NCBI RefSeq assembly: GCF_014647795.1 | Contig: NZ_BMPW01000007.1 | Coordinates: forward strand, 124,001 to 188,000 | Reading direction: 5' to 3' | Length of the DNA stretch: 64,000 nucleotides | Origin: Actinoplanes campanulatus | GTDB taxonomy: Bacteria; Actinomycetota; Actinomycetes; Mycobacteriales; Micromonosporaceae | Shown here: piece by piece, positions 50,907 to 58,706 of the stretch | Layout of the letters: each line of letters starts with the position of its first letter | Position numbering within the stretch: the stretch's first letter is position 1 | Notes under the pieces: generated by a model | Databases searched by the model: none | Told to the model about the DNA's origin: nothing | The model's input: the letters and a program-made list of their open reading frames with translations, nothing else | Made by a program: the position numbers and the translations under genes

Positions 50907-51949
50907 TGGCCGCGACCCTGGCGCCGCCCGGGGATCTGCGCAGGCTGCTGCCCGGTCTCGGCATGTCGGCGGCCTTCCTGGGCCCGCTGGTCAAGCCGCC
51001 GCCGGAGGGTGAGCTGTACTGCCCGGACGCGCTGCGCGACGATCCGGCCCTGGGCGAGGTGGTCGACGACGGTCTGATCGCCTGGGCCGGCCAGGTCGGG
51101 ATCTACGAGGGCCGGCTGGAGAAGCTGCGGTCGTACGGCTTCGGCCGCTACATGATGCTGGCCCACCCGGCCGTCGACGACCCGGACCGGCTGCTCGCCG
51201 CCACGAAGTGCCTGGTGGCCGAGTGGGCGGCGGACGACTACTACGTCGACGAGGTGGAGCTGGGGTCGGATCCGATGGTGGTCGGCTCGCGGCTGGCCCG
51301 GCTCATGTCGGTGGTCGACCCGGCGGCGATGGTGCCGCGCTACGCCGCCGACATGGACGCCTACCACCGGCTGCAACCGATCTCGGAGGCCTTCCGCACG
51401 GCCATGGAACACCTGGCCCGGTACGCCTCCACGGCGCAGATCGGCCGGTTCCAGCATCAGATGGCGATCCTGTTCCTGGCCTGGTGCCAGGAGGCGGACT
51501 GGCACGCCAACCGGCGCACTCCCCCGGTCTGGGAATACCTGGTCCAGCGGCATCTCAACAGCTACCTGCCGCCGATGATCCTGGTCGACGTGCTGGCCGG
51601 GTACGAGCTGTCCGCGCACGAGTTCTACCACCCGGAGGTGCGCCGCGCCTACACGACGGCCGCCAACGCCGCGGTCCTCGTCAACGACATCCACTCGGCG
51701 CCGTCGGAATCGGACAACGACTACAACCTGCCGAAGGTGCTGGCCCAGGCCGAGGGCCTCTCGCCGAAGGACGCGATGCGGCGCACCGTCGAGATCCACA
51801 ACGAGTTGATGCACACCTTCGTCGAACTGGCCGCCCGGCTCAGCGTCGCCGGATCGCCGAACCTGCGGCGGTTCCTCGCGGACGTCTGGGCCTGGACCGG
51901 CGGCAGCCGACGCTGGCACGCCACCACCGGCCGCTATCAGAGGAGTTGA
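50906..51949 (+). CDS. 2-methylisoborneol (or 2-methylenebornane) synthase-like terpene cyclase
   Basis: 347 aa, shorter than the ~440 aa of Streptomyces 2-MIB synthases. Class I terpene cyclase motifs: the acidic DDYYVDE (110-116) and the NSE-type NDIHSAPSE (N260, S264, E268). It should cyclise 2-methyl-GPP to a C11 monoterpene. The two motifs and the flanking genes make the pathway clear, but 2-MIB and 2-methylenebornane cannot be told apart. The N-terminus is short: only ~45 residues precede the domain, holding RRLLPGLGMSAAFLGP. This may be a reduced form of the disordered encapsulin-loading region. Confidence 0.88.
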   Translation: MAATLAPPGDLRRLLPGLGMSAAFLGPLVKPPPEGELYCPDALRDDPALGEVVDDGLIAWAGQVGIYEGRLEKLRSYGFGRYMMLAHPAVDDPDRLLAATKCLVAEWAADDYYVDEVELGSDPMVVGSRLARLMSVVDPAAMVPRYAADMDAYHRLQPISEAFRTAMEHLARYASTAQIGRFQHQMAILFLAWCQEADWHANRRTPPVWEYLVQRHLNSYLPPMILVDVLAGYELSAHEFYHPEVRRAYTTAANAAVLVNDIHSAPSESDNDYNLPKVLAQAEGLSPKDAMRRTVEIHNELMHTFVELAARLSVAGSPNLRRFLADVWAWTGGSRRWHATTGRYQRS

Positions 51950-51951
51950 TC

Positions 51952-52785
51952 ATGACGAGCACGATTCTGCGTACCGATTTCGAGAAGTCGGTGGCCGCGT
52001 ACTGGAACACCCACCGCAACGATCCGGTCAACCTGCGGCTGGGCGAGGTGGACGACCTCTACCACCATCACTACGGCGTCGGTCCGTACGACCCGGCCGT
52101 GCTGGAGGGCCCTGAGCAGCGAATCATCGGCGAGCTGCACCGGCTGGAGAGCGCACAGGCCGACCTGCTGCTCGATCATCTGGGGCCGGTCGAGCCGGAC
52201 GAGCTGATCCTGGACGCCGGTTCCGGTCGCGGCGGCACCAGCATCATGGCGCACCAGCGGTTCGGGTGCGAGGTGGACGGATTGTCGATCTCCGAGTACC
52301 AGGTGGGGTTCGCCAACGACCAGGCGGCGCGGCGGGGCATCGCCGAGCGGGTCCGCTTCCATTTCCGGAACATGCTGGACACGCGGCTGCCGTCCGGTTC
52401 GCGCCAGGCGATCTGGACCAACGAGACGACCATGTATGTCGACCTCGGCGACCTGTACCGGGAGTTCGCGCGGGTGCTGGGCTTCGGCGGCCGCTACGTC
52501 TGCATCACCGGGTGCGCCAACGACGTGACCGGCCTGCGATCGAAAGCGGTCAGCCGGATCAACGAGCACTACACGTGCGACATCCATCCGCGCAGCGCCT
52601 ACTTCCGCGCGCTGGCCGACAACGGCCTGGTGCCGATCGAGGTCGTCGATCTCACCGCGGCGACCATCCCCTACTGGCAGCTGCGCGCGCGGTCGTCGGT
52701 CGCAACCGGCATCGAGGAGGCCTTCCTGACCGCCTACCAGGAGGGCAGCTTCCACTACCTGCTGATCGCCGCAGACCGCATCTAA
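51952..52785 (+). CDS. Geranyl diphosphate 2-C-methyltransferase
   Basis: 277 aa from the ATG at 51952, 2 nt after the cyclase stop and close behind an AGAGGAG ribosome site. SAM motif I is ILDAGSGRGGTS, followed by VDGLSISEYQVGFAND. The N-terminal FEKSVAAYWN and NLRLGEVDDLYHHHYGVG match GPP methyltransferases. It adds a methyl group from SAM to C2 of GPP to give the cyclase substrate. Third gene of the encapsulin/cyclase/methyltransferase operon. Confidence 0.92.
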   Translation: MTSTILRTDFEKSVAAYWNTHRNDPVNLRLGEVDDLYHHHYGVGPYDPAVLEGPEQRIIGELHRLESAQADLLLDHLGPVEPDELILDAGSGRGGTSIMAHQRFGCEVDGLSISEYQVGFANDQAARRGIAERVRFHFRNMLDTRLPSGSRQAIWTNETTMYVDLGDLYREFARVLGFGGRYVCITGCANDVTGLRSKAVSRINEHYTCDIHPRSAYFRALADNGLVPIEVVDLTAATIPYWQLRARSSVATGIEEAFLTAYQEGSFHYLLIAADRI

Positions 52786-52808
52786 AACCCATTTCTTGTA
52801 CGCACAGA

Positions 52809-52841
52809 GCCGCGGCCTGGGACTTCCGTCCAGGCCGCGGC
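52809..52841. terminator. Hairpin terminator after methyltransferase gene
   Basis: GCCGCGGCCTGG (52809-52820) and its perfect inverted copy (52830-52841), loop 9 nt. It lies 24 nt downstream of the methyltransferase stop and 48 nt before the convergent thioesterase stop, so it can serve both directions. No T run is evident. Confidence 0.65.
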
Positions 52842-52889
52842 GCGCCCGCCGGGCGTGACCGGTCCGTCACCGGCCGACTGTCGGGGTGA

Positions 52890-53333
52890 TCAGCGGATCA
52901 GGGCGGTGGCCAGGGTGCGGGCGTGGTCGGTCCACGGGACCGGGCGCATGGTGGCCGGGTCGAGGCGGATGTTGACCCGGCGCCCCTCGGCGTAGACGAC
53001 CTCCCCGTCCAGCGAGGTCACCCGGAAGCCGTAGGAGGCGCTGGAGCTGCCGAGCCGATCGAGCCAGAAGTGGACGGCGATGTCACCGACACTGGCGACC
53101 GGGCGGTGGAAGATGATCGCGTACTCCCGGACGGCGTTGAAGGCGTCCGGCGTGGTCGGGCGGCCGCCGGTGAAGGAGACGCCCCGCTCGGTCCACCACT
53201 GGGAGACGGCCCGCTCGACCAGCACCGCGTACCGCGAGTTGTGCAGGATGCCCATGGCGTCGAGGTCGTCGAAGTGGACCGCGGTGCGCTCGACGGCCCC
53301 GTAGGCGGCGCCGGTCTCGGTGACGGTGGTCAT
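52890..53333 (-). CDS. Hot-dog fold acyl-CoA thioesterase (4HBT type)
   Basis: 147 aa. 4-hydroxybenzoyl-CoA-thioesterase-like motif VHFDDLDAMGILHNSRYAVLVE, with the conserved Asp before GxxHxxxY, plus a hot-dog strand pattern later (IAVHFWLDRLGSSSASYGFRV). Acts on an acyl-CoA or similar thioester, substrate unknown. Its ATG overlaps the TetR stop by 4 nt (ATGA), so the two form an operon. Confidence 0.85.
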   Translation of the reverse strand: MTTVTETGAAYGAVERTAVHFDDLDAMGILHNSRYAVLVERAVSQWWTERGVSFTGGRPTTPDAFNAVREYAIIFHRPVASVGDIAVHFWLDRLGSSSASYGFRVTSLDGEVVYAEGRRVNIRLDPATMRPVPWTDHARTLATALIR

Positions 53334-53962
53334 TTCTGCTCCAGGATCGTCGGATCGATGGTGACGGCGCGCAGGTGCTCGAGGAGCTGCCGGCGGGCCT
53401 GGGCGTAGGTGGGTGCGGCGCCGACGACCGGGGCCTGCATCACGGCGCAGACCCCGAGCGACTCGACGTGGTAGGCGAGCCCGGCCGGGTCGACGCCGGG
53501 CCGCAGCTCACCGAGGCCGGCCGCCTCACCGGCCAGGCCGGTCAGGAAGGTCATCCAGTCGGTGAGCTCGCCGGCCAGGCGGTCCCGGATGACGCCCGGG
53601 CGGGCGTTGAACTCGAAGTGGGCGTTGGCGAAGAAGCAGCCGCCGGGCAACACCCTGGCCTCGTAGAACGCGATCCGCCGATCGTGCACGGCCCACAGCC
53701 GGCGGACCCCGGCCGGGACCTCCAGGGCGGGCCGGATGACCCGGTCACGCCACTGGGCGCGGGCCTGGTCGATGACGGCGAGCTGGAGCGCCTCCTTGGA
53801 TCGCCAGTGGGCGAAGAGGCCGGACTTGCTGACGCCGAGCGCGTCGGCGACCTGGCTCAGTGACAGGCCGTCGAGGCCGGAGACGGTGGCCAGCACGAGC
53901 GCCTGCTCGAGCACCGCGCTGCGGGTGCGCTCGCCGCGGATGAGCCGGCCGTCCTGGGTCAT
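53330..53962 (-). CDS. TetR family transcriptional regulator
   Basis: 210 aa. N-terminal TetR HTH: TRSAVLEQALVLATVSGLDGLSLSQVADALGVSKSGLFAHWRSKEAL. The C-terminal domain is helical and includes FANAHFEFNARPGVIRD. Co-transcribed with the downstream thioesterase and divergent from the LLM oxidoreductase across ~80 nt, so it probably regulates both. A TTCGTAAATATAAC sequence lies in that gap. Confidence 0.9.
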   Translation of the reverse strand: MTQDGRLIRGERTRSAVLEQALVLATVSGLDGLSLSQVADALGVSKSGLFAHWRSKEALQLAVIDQARAQWRDRVIRPALEVPAGVRRLWAVHDRRIAFYEARVLPGGCFFANAHFEFNARPGVIRDRLAGELTDWMTFLTGLAGEAAGLGELRPGVDPAGLAYHVESLGVCAVMQAPVVGAAPTYAQARRQLLEHLRAVTIDPTILEQK

Positions 53963-54045
53963 GCCCCGAACCTACAATCCGACCGACCGTTCGTAAATAT
54001 AACGCCGGTCACTGCGGCGCCGTCCCCTGTGGAAGTGTGGGTGGC

Positions 54046-54975
54046 ATGGTGAAACTCGGCATCAGCCTGCCCCAGTTCCGTCACTACTCCCCCGGCGCCG
54101 ACGTGATCGCCGCGGCCCGGGCGTTCGAGGAGATCGGCTACGACAGCCTGTGGGCCTTCGAACGGCTGCTCGTGCCGCGGGACCAGAGCGGCCCGCACGG
54201 ACTGTACGGCGTACCCGATCTGCCCTGGCCCGACCGCTACCGGGGCGTCACCGACCCGCTGATCACGCTCACCCTGGCGGCCGCCGTCACCGAACGGATC
54301 GAGCTGGCCTCCGGCGTGCTGGTGGTGCCGTTCCACACGCCGTTGCAGCTGGCCCGCGCACTGGCGACCCTCGACGCGGCCAGCGGCGGCCGGGTGCTCG
54401 CCGGGCTCGGCACGGGCTGGTCGCCGGACGAGTTCGAGGCCGGGTCACCGGTGCCGCTCGCCGGCCGCGGCCGGGCGCTGGACGAGTTCCTGGACATCGC
54501 GGCCGCCGCCTGGGGCCCCGACCCGGTCGCCTACGACACCGGCCGCTACCGGTTGGCGGCCGCCGACATCGGCCCGAAGCCGGCCCGGCCGATCCCGGTG
54601 CTGCTCGGCGGGGCCGGCGAGAAGGCGCTGGCCCGGGTGGCCCGGCGCGCCGACGGCTGGGTGGCCAGCGGCGCGGCCCCGGCGCAGGTGAAGGCGACGT
54701 GGTCCCGGATCCGGGAGATGGCCGCCGAGGCGGGCCGCGACCCGGCGGCGATCAGCTGCACGGTCCAGATCGGCACCCTGGACATCACCGAGTCGACCGC
54801 GTCACCCCGTCCGCCGTACGCGGGAAGCGTCGCCCAGCTGGCCGAGGACGTGGCGGCACTGGCCGAGGCGGGCGCCGACCACATCTACGTGACACTCCCG
54901 GCCGCGGTCGACGACGTGAAGGAGCTGATCGACCGCGCCGCCGAGTTCCACGAGAAGGCCCGCGCGGTCCTCTAA
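54046..54975 (+). CDS. LLM class F420-dependent oxidoreductase
   Basis: 309 aa from the ATG at 54046, with GGAAG ~10 nt upstream; the GTG at 54037 is too close to that site. Luciferase-like monooxygenase/F420 layout: MVKLGISLPQF, the E/Y motif FEEIGYDSLWAFERLL, TERIELASGVLVVPFHTPLQLARALATLD, GRVLAGLGTGWSPDEF, and PIPVLLGGAGEKAL. Likely F420-dependent by subgroup; the substrate is unknown. Ends 4 nt inside the convergent Rho-N-like gene. Confidence 0.88.
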   Translation: MVKLGISLPQFRHYSPGADVIAAARAFEEIGYDSLWAFERLLVPRDQSGPHGLYGVPDLPWPDRYRGVTDPLITLTLAAAVTERIELASGVLVVPFHTPLQLARALATLDAASGGRVLAGLGTGWSPDEFEAGSPVPLAGRGRALDEFLDIAAAAWGPDPVAYDTGRYRLAAADIGPKPARPIPVLLGGAGEKALARVARRADGWVASGAAPAQVKATWSRIREMAAEAGRDPAAISCTVQIGTLDITESTASPRPPYAGSVAQLAEDVAALAEAGADHIYVTLPAAVDDVKELIDRAAEFHEKARAVL

Positions 54976-55370
54976 TCCCGCAGCGCCCGCAGGAGTTCCT
55001 CCTTCGTCATGGTGGACCGGCCGGCGACACCACGATCCCGGGCCTGGGCGTAGAGTTCGGCCCGGGTAGCGGTGTCGCGCGGCTTGTCCGACGACTTCAT
55101 GCTCTTCGACGGTTTGCCTAGCTGCCGCCAGCGGGTCTCGGTCATCTCCACGCCGAACCTACGGGCGGCCTGCTGGATGCGGCGGAACGCCTCGCCCCGC
55201 TCGGTGTCGCTGACGTCGCGAACCTGGTCGAACCGTGCGATGGCGTTCCGAACGTGACCCGCGTCGTTGAGCGGCTCCTTCCGCACCCGCGGAAACGCGA
55301 ACACACTCTCCGGCATGGCGTTGCGGTCGCCGGCGTCCAGTTGATGGTTCTTCGTTCGTCGAGCAGCCAT
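54972..55370 (-). CDS. Small basic protein with Rho-N/SAP-like C-terminus
   Basis: 132 aa from the ATG at 55370; the longer frame at 55412 is unlikely. A first part resembling DUF6582-type proteins (FAFPRVRKEPLNDAGHVRNAIARFDQV) is followed by a C-terminal helix-extended-helix (TRAELYAQARDRGVAGRSTMTKEELLRAL) like the Rho N-terminal or SAP fold, which binds nucleic acids. Role unknown; not part of an obvious operon. Confidence 0.65.
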   Translation of the reverse strand: MAARRTKNHQLDAGDRNAMPESVFAFPRVRKEPLNDAGHVRNAIARFDQVRDVSDTERGEAFRRIQQAARRFGVEMTETRWRQLGKPSKSMKSSDKPRDTATRAELYAQARDRGVAGRSTMTKEELLRALRD

Positions 55371-55445
55371 ACCGTCCGGATACCCCGCCCACACCCACGC
55401 GAACCAACGCACCGAACGCCGACACCGGGCGCAACCCCAGCCGGC

Positions 55446-56009
55446 CTACCAGTCGAGAAGGGTTCTGGTGTCGATCGCACAGCGGAACGGGACGTCGAGA
55501 GTCAGGATGGTACCGAACGGCACCATGGCATGCTCGGCGTAGTGCTGGCCCTCGAGGCGAAACAGGCGCAAGGCCACCGACTCGAAATCAGTGAGGTCCG
55601 GCTCGACCAGCAGATACCAGCCGATCTGGGCGGCAGCGTAGAACTGCATCTTGAGGAGCCGGTGGTTCGCGGCGTTGCTCGGTGAGACGATCTCGCAGAT
55701 CAAGGCGACCTCGGCCGCCTCGATCACACCACCCTTGGGATCCGTGTCGGCGACTACGAGGTCGGGAATGACGATCCGGTCGGTGCCGAGCCGGACGTTG
55801 GCCGCTTCGTAGGCACGCAGGCCGACGGCCCGAGCCGCTGGGCGGATGCCGGTCATCAGGAGAAACGAGATGTCCTGATGAGGTTTGTTCGGTGCCGGGC
55901 TCACCCACAGTCCCCCGTCGATCAACTCGATCCGGTTCGGCGTCTCACCGAGCGCGAGGTACTGCTCCTCGTTCCACGGACCCGGATGCTCCAACAGCGT
56001 CACGCTCAT
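55446..56009 (-). CDS. Uma2 family PD-(D/E)XK nuclease-like protein
   Basis: 187 aa from the ATG at 56009, with GGAGG 8 nt upstream. Uma2 (DUF820) features: YLALGETPNRIELIDGGLWV near the start, then the nuclease core VIPDLVVAD (Asp), ALICEIVSPSN (Glu) and the Lys in LLKMQFYAAAQIGWYLLVEP. Many such genes occur as stand-alone nucleases of unknown role in cyanobacteria and actinomycetes. Confidence 0.88.
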   Translation of the reverse strand: MSVTLLEHPGPWNEEQYLALGETPNRIELIDGGLWVSPAPNKPHQDISFLLMTGIRPAARAVGLRAYEAANVRLGTDRIVIPDLVVADTDPKGGVIEAAEVALICEIVSPSNAANHRLLKMQFYAAAQIGWYLLVEPDLTDFESVALRLFRLEGQHYAEHAMVPFGTILTLDVPFRCAIDTRTLLDW

Positions 56010-56110
56010 CGACAACACCTCCAGACCGATGACGCGCCAATTCTGCCATGTACCCGGCAGGGCAAGCAGAGCGGAATCGTCGAAGCCGACCCCGTACTCC
56101 GGGAAAGGGA

Positions 56111-56140
56111 AGAAGGCGCCGCGACGTGCCGGCGCCTTCT
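56111..56140 (-). terminator. Terminator of the first GH43 gene
   Basis: Perfect 10-bp inverted repeat (AGAAGGCGCC at 56111-56120 and its copy at 56131-56140) with a 10-nt loop. On the minus strand it is followed by TCCCTTTCCC, a pyrimidine-rich tail. It lies 18 nt after the GH43 stop and may also insulate the Uma2 gene. Confidence 0.7.
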
Positions 56141-56157
56141 CCGCGAGGGTGACCGGG

Positions 56158-57135
56158 TCAGTAGACCGTGGGCCAGCCTGAGGAGCTCCAGGAGAGCAGG
56201 TTGATGCCGAGCCTCGCGGCGCCCGACGAGTTGTAGTAGTGGTAGATCAGCACGTCGGCGTCCGAGTCGGTCATGACCGCCGGGTGGCCGGGGCCGTGGA
56301 TGCTGTCGTGGGACGCGAGGATCTCGGTGCCGCCGCCCGCCGTGGTCAGGGCGCCGGCGCGGTCCTTGTACGGGCCGGTGATGCTGGTCGAGCGGGCCAC
56401 CATGGTCCGGTAGGTGCTGGACGCGCCCTGGCAGCAGAAGTCGAACGACATGAACAGGTAGTAGTAGCCGTTGCGGTAGTGGATGAACGGCGCCTCGACC
56501 GACTTGCTGTTGGTGAACCGCTCGGCGATGTTGTACATCGTGCTGTCGGCCCGCAGGCCGGTGCTGGAGCTGAGTTTCACCATCTTGATGCCGGTCCAGA
56601 ACGAGCCGAACGTCAGGTACCACTCGCCGGACGTGGTGACGCTGAGGTTCGGGTCGATGGCGTTCCAGCCGCTGCTGGTGGTCGACTCGATGACCTTGCC
56701 GACGTGGGTCCAGCTGCCGGCCGCGCCGGTGGTGCTGGTGGCCAGGAAGATCGCCGACCGGCTGGAGCCGAACGTGGAGGCCGAGTAGTACAGCCAGTAC
56801 CTGCCGTTGCGGTACGACAGATCGGGCGCCCACAGGTTGGCGCTGCCGCCGGTGTAGGTCGACGCCCACGACGTGCCGTTGGGGAAGGCCTTGCCGGCGT
56901 CGGCGAAGGCGGTCCGGTCGCCGGAGGTCTTCAGGGTGATGCCGTCACCGGTGGTGGCCAGCAGGTAGCCGCCGGTCGGCCGTTTGATCAGCGACGGGTC
57001 GTGTGCGCCGGTCGAGCCGGTCACGACGCCCGGGTTGGGGTAGGTGGCGGCGCTGGCCGACTGGATGCCGTAGAGGCCGGCGGCGACGGCGAGCATGCCG
57101 GTCACGCCGGTGAGGAGCAGCTTGCGGATTCTCAT
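56158..57135 (-). CDS. Secreted GH43 endo-alpha-1,5-L-arabinanase
   Basis: 325 aa from the ATG at 57135, with GAAGG ~10 nt upstream. Signal peptide in residues ~1-29 (LLLTGVTGMLAVAAGLYG, then SASA). Five-bladed-propeller GH43 motifs: the base Asp in AHDPSLIKRPTGGYLLA, the modulating Asp in AIDPNLSVTTSGEW and the acid Glu in VEAPFIHYRNGYYYLF; also WAPDLSYRNGRYWLYYSAS. It should hydrolyse arabinan outside the cell. About 65% alike to the next gene upstream by eye; the two look like a tandem duplication. Confidence 0.9.
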   Translation of the reverse strand: MRIRKLLLTGVTGMLAVAAGLYGIQSASAATYPNPGVVTGSTGAHDPSLIKRPTGGYLLATTGDGITLKTSGDRTAFADAGKAFPNGTSWASTYTGGSANLWAPDLSYRNGRYWLYYSASTFGSSRSAIFLATSTTGAAGSWTHVGKVIESTTSSGWNAIDPNLSVTTSGEWYLTFGSFWTGIKMVKLSSSTGLRADSTMYNIAERFTNSKSVEAPFIHYRNGYYYLFMSFDFCCQGASSTYRTMVARSTSITGPYKDRAGALTTAGGGTEILASHDSIHGPGHPAVMTDSDADVLIYHYYNSSGAARLGINLLSWSSSGWPTVY

Positions 57136-57230
57136 GGGGATGTCACCTTCGGTTTCGCTTCGGGGAAAGCGGTTCCTCAAGGGGGTCGCCGCGCGCCGGC
57201 GCTGGGGGTGGGCCCCGCCGCGCGGGTGGA

Positions 57231-58226
57231 TCAGTGGACGAACGGCCAGCCGGCCGCGTCGTAGCCGATCGGGTTGATGCCGAGGTGCGGCGAGCCCGAG
57301 TCGGCGTAGTAGTGGTAGACGAGGTACTCGCCATCGGTGTCGGCGAGGACCGCCGGGTGGCCGGGGCCGTGGACACTGCCGTGCCCGGCCAGGATCTCGG
57401 TGCCGCCGCCGGCCGTCATCGGGGTGCCGTTCCGGTCGGCGAACGGACCGTCGGGGCTGATGGAGCGGCCCACCATGGTCCGGTAGGTGCTGGCCGCTCC
57501 TTTGCAGCAGGCGTCGAACGACACCCACAGGTAGTAGTAGTCATCGTGTTTGACGAGGTAGGGGGCCTCGATCGCGGTGTCGGAACGTTCGGCGACGCCG
57601 GCCATCGTGTCGCCGCGGCGCAGGCCGGTGGTGGGGTCCAGCTCGATCTGCTTGATGCCGGTCCAGAACGACCCGAAGGTGAGCCGCCAGTTTCCGGCGT
57701 CGTCGACGTACAGGTTGGGGTCGATGGCGTTGAAGTCGCTCTTCGAGGTGGACTCGATGACCTTGCCGGCGTCGGTCCAACTGCCGGCCATGCCGGTGGG
57801 GCTGGTGGCCAGGAAGATCGCCGACCGGTTGGAGCCGAACGTCGAGGCCGAGTAGTACAGCCAAAACCTCCCATCCCGGTACGACAGGTCCGGCGCCCAC
57901 AGGTCGGCGCTGCCCTTGGTGTAGGCGGTGGTCCAGGGTGCGCCGCCGGGGAAGACGGCGCCCGCCTCGGTGAAGGTGTTGCGGTCGGTGGAGGTGCGGA
58001 GCCGCAGGCCGGCCCCGGTGTGGGCGAGCAGGTAGCCGCCGTTCGGCCTCTTGACGAGGGTGGGGTCGTGCACCCCTGCGTCGCCGAGCAGGAACGTGGG
58101 ATCGGGCGGGGTGGCCGGGGCGGTCGCGGGGGTGCCGCCGGGCTCGTCCGTGTCGCAGCCGCCGGCCGTCGTGAGGATCAGCGCGGCGATGATCGCCGCG
58201 GCGCGACGGGTGGTGCTTGGCGACAT
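57231..58226 (-). CDS. GH43 arabinanase lipoprotein
   Basis: 331 aa from the ATG at 58226, with GGGAG 5 nt upstream; longer frames from 58286 are less likely. The N-terminal hydrophobic segment (AAAIIAALILTTAGGCD) ends in a Cys at a lipobox-like position, though the -3 residue is Ala instead of the usual Leu/Val. It is thus probably a membrane-tethered lipoprotein. Same GH43 motifs as the downstream gene: GVHDPTLVKRPNGGYLLA, AIDPNLYVDDAGNW and IEAPYLVKHDDYYYLW. 95 nt upstream of the secreted paralogue, probably one operon. Confidence 0.88.
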   Translation of the reverse strand: MSPSTTRRAAAIIAALILTTAGGCDTDEPGGTPATAPATPPDPTFLLGDAGVHDPTLVKRPNGGYLLAHTGAGLRLRTSTDRNTFTEAGAVFPGGAPWTTAYTKGSADLWAPDLSYRDGRFWLYYSASTFGSNRSAIFLATSPTGMAGSWTDAGKVIESTSKSDFNAIDPNLYVDDAGNWRLTFGSFWTGIKQIELDPTTGLRRGDTMAGVAERSDTAIEAPYLVKHDDYYYLWVSFDACCKGAASTYRTMVGRSISPDGPFADRNGTPMTAGGGTEILAGHGSVHGPGHPAVLADTDGEYLVYHYYADSGSPHLGINPIGYDAAGWPFVH

Positions 58227-58273
58227 CCGTGCTCCCGGTAAAACTTTTATCGACATCGATGCGATTGCCGTTA

Positions 58274-58287
58274 TGTTAACGATCACA
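58274..58287. promoter_or_regulatory. Candidate operator for the arabinanase operon
   Basis: TGTTAACGATCACA matches the palindrome TGTTAACGTTAACA at 12 of 14 positions, ~50 nt upstream of the first GH43 start. LacI-type regulators of arabinan and arabinose genes in actinomycetes bind palindromes of this style, so it may be their operator. No regulator gene is in the window. Confidence 0.35.
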
Positions 58288-58434
58288 AGCAGGAAGTCAA
58301 GTCAGCCTCATGATCAGCCATCGAGTCGGCTGGCGCGCTCACAGGGCCAACCGCGGGCTGGCGCGACTCCAAGATCAGCTAAGCTTCGCGCCCGACAGTG
58401 AAGATCCATTTCGGATCGACTTAGTGGAGGAAGA

Positions 58435-58656
58435 GTGGCAGTCACCGCCGACCTGGAGAAGATCGTCGACAAGGCCTGGCAGGACAAGTCCCTGCAGGAG
58501 ATCCTCGACGCTCCGGTGGAAGCCCTGGCCGGCGTCAGCGAGAACGGCGCCAAGCTGATCCGCGAGGCCCTCGGCATCAAGACCATCGGCGAGCTGGGCC
58601 GCAACAAGTACTTCCGCGCCGCCCAGGCCCTCGCCGCCCTGGCCGACGCCAACTGA
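58435..58656 (+). CDS. Small helical protein with HhH-like segment
   Basis: 73 aa from the GTG at 58435, with GGAGGAA just upstream. Mostly alpha helical; residues ~28-60 (ALAGVSENGAKLIREALGIKTIGELGRNKYF) resemble a helix-hairpin-helix, where the GVSENGAKLI loop often contacts DNA or another protein. No catalytic motif. Followed by a terminator shared with the convergent AIPR gene. Confidence 0.7.
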   Translation: MAVTADLEKIVDKAWQDKSLQEILDAPVEALAGVSENGAKLIREALGIKTIGELGRNKYFRAAQALAALADAN

Positions 58657-58660
58657 CAGC

Positions 58661-58703
58661 CGGCCCGGTGGAGTGTCACCCTGGGTGATGCCCCACCGGG
58701 CCG
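58661..58703. terminator. Bidirectional terminator with nested hairpin
   Basis: An 11-bp outer stem (CGGCCCGGTGG at 58661-58671 and 58693-58703) encloses a smaller inverted repeat (TCACC, GGTGA). It fills the space between the two convergent stop codons at 58656 and 58707. Confidence 0.75.
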
Positions 58704-58706
58704 TCG

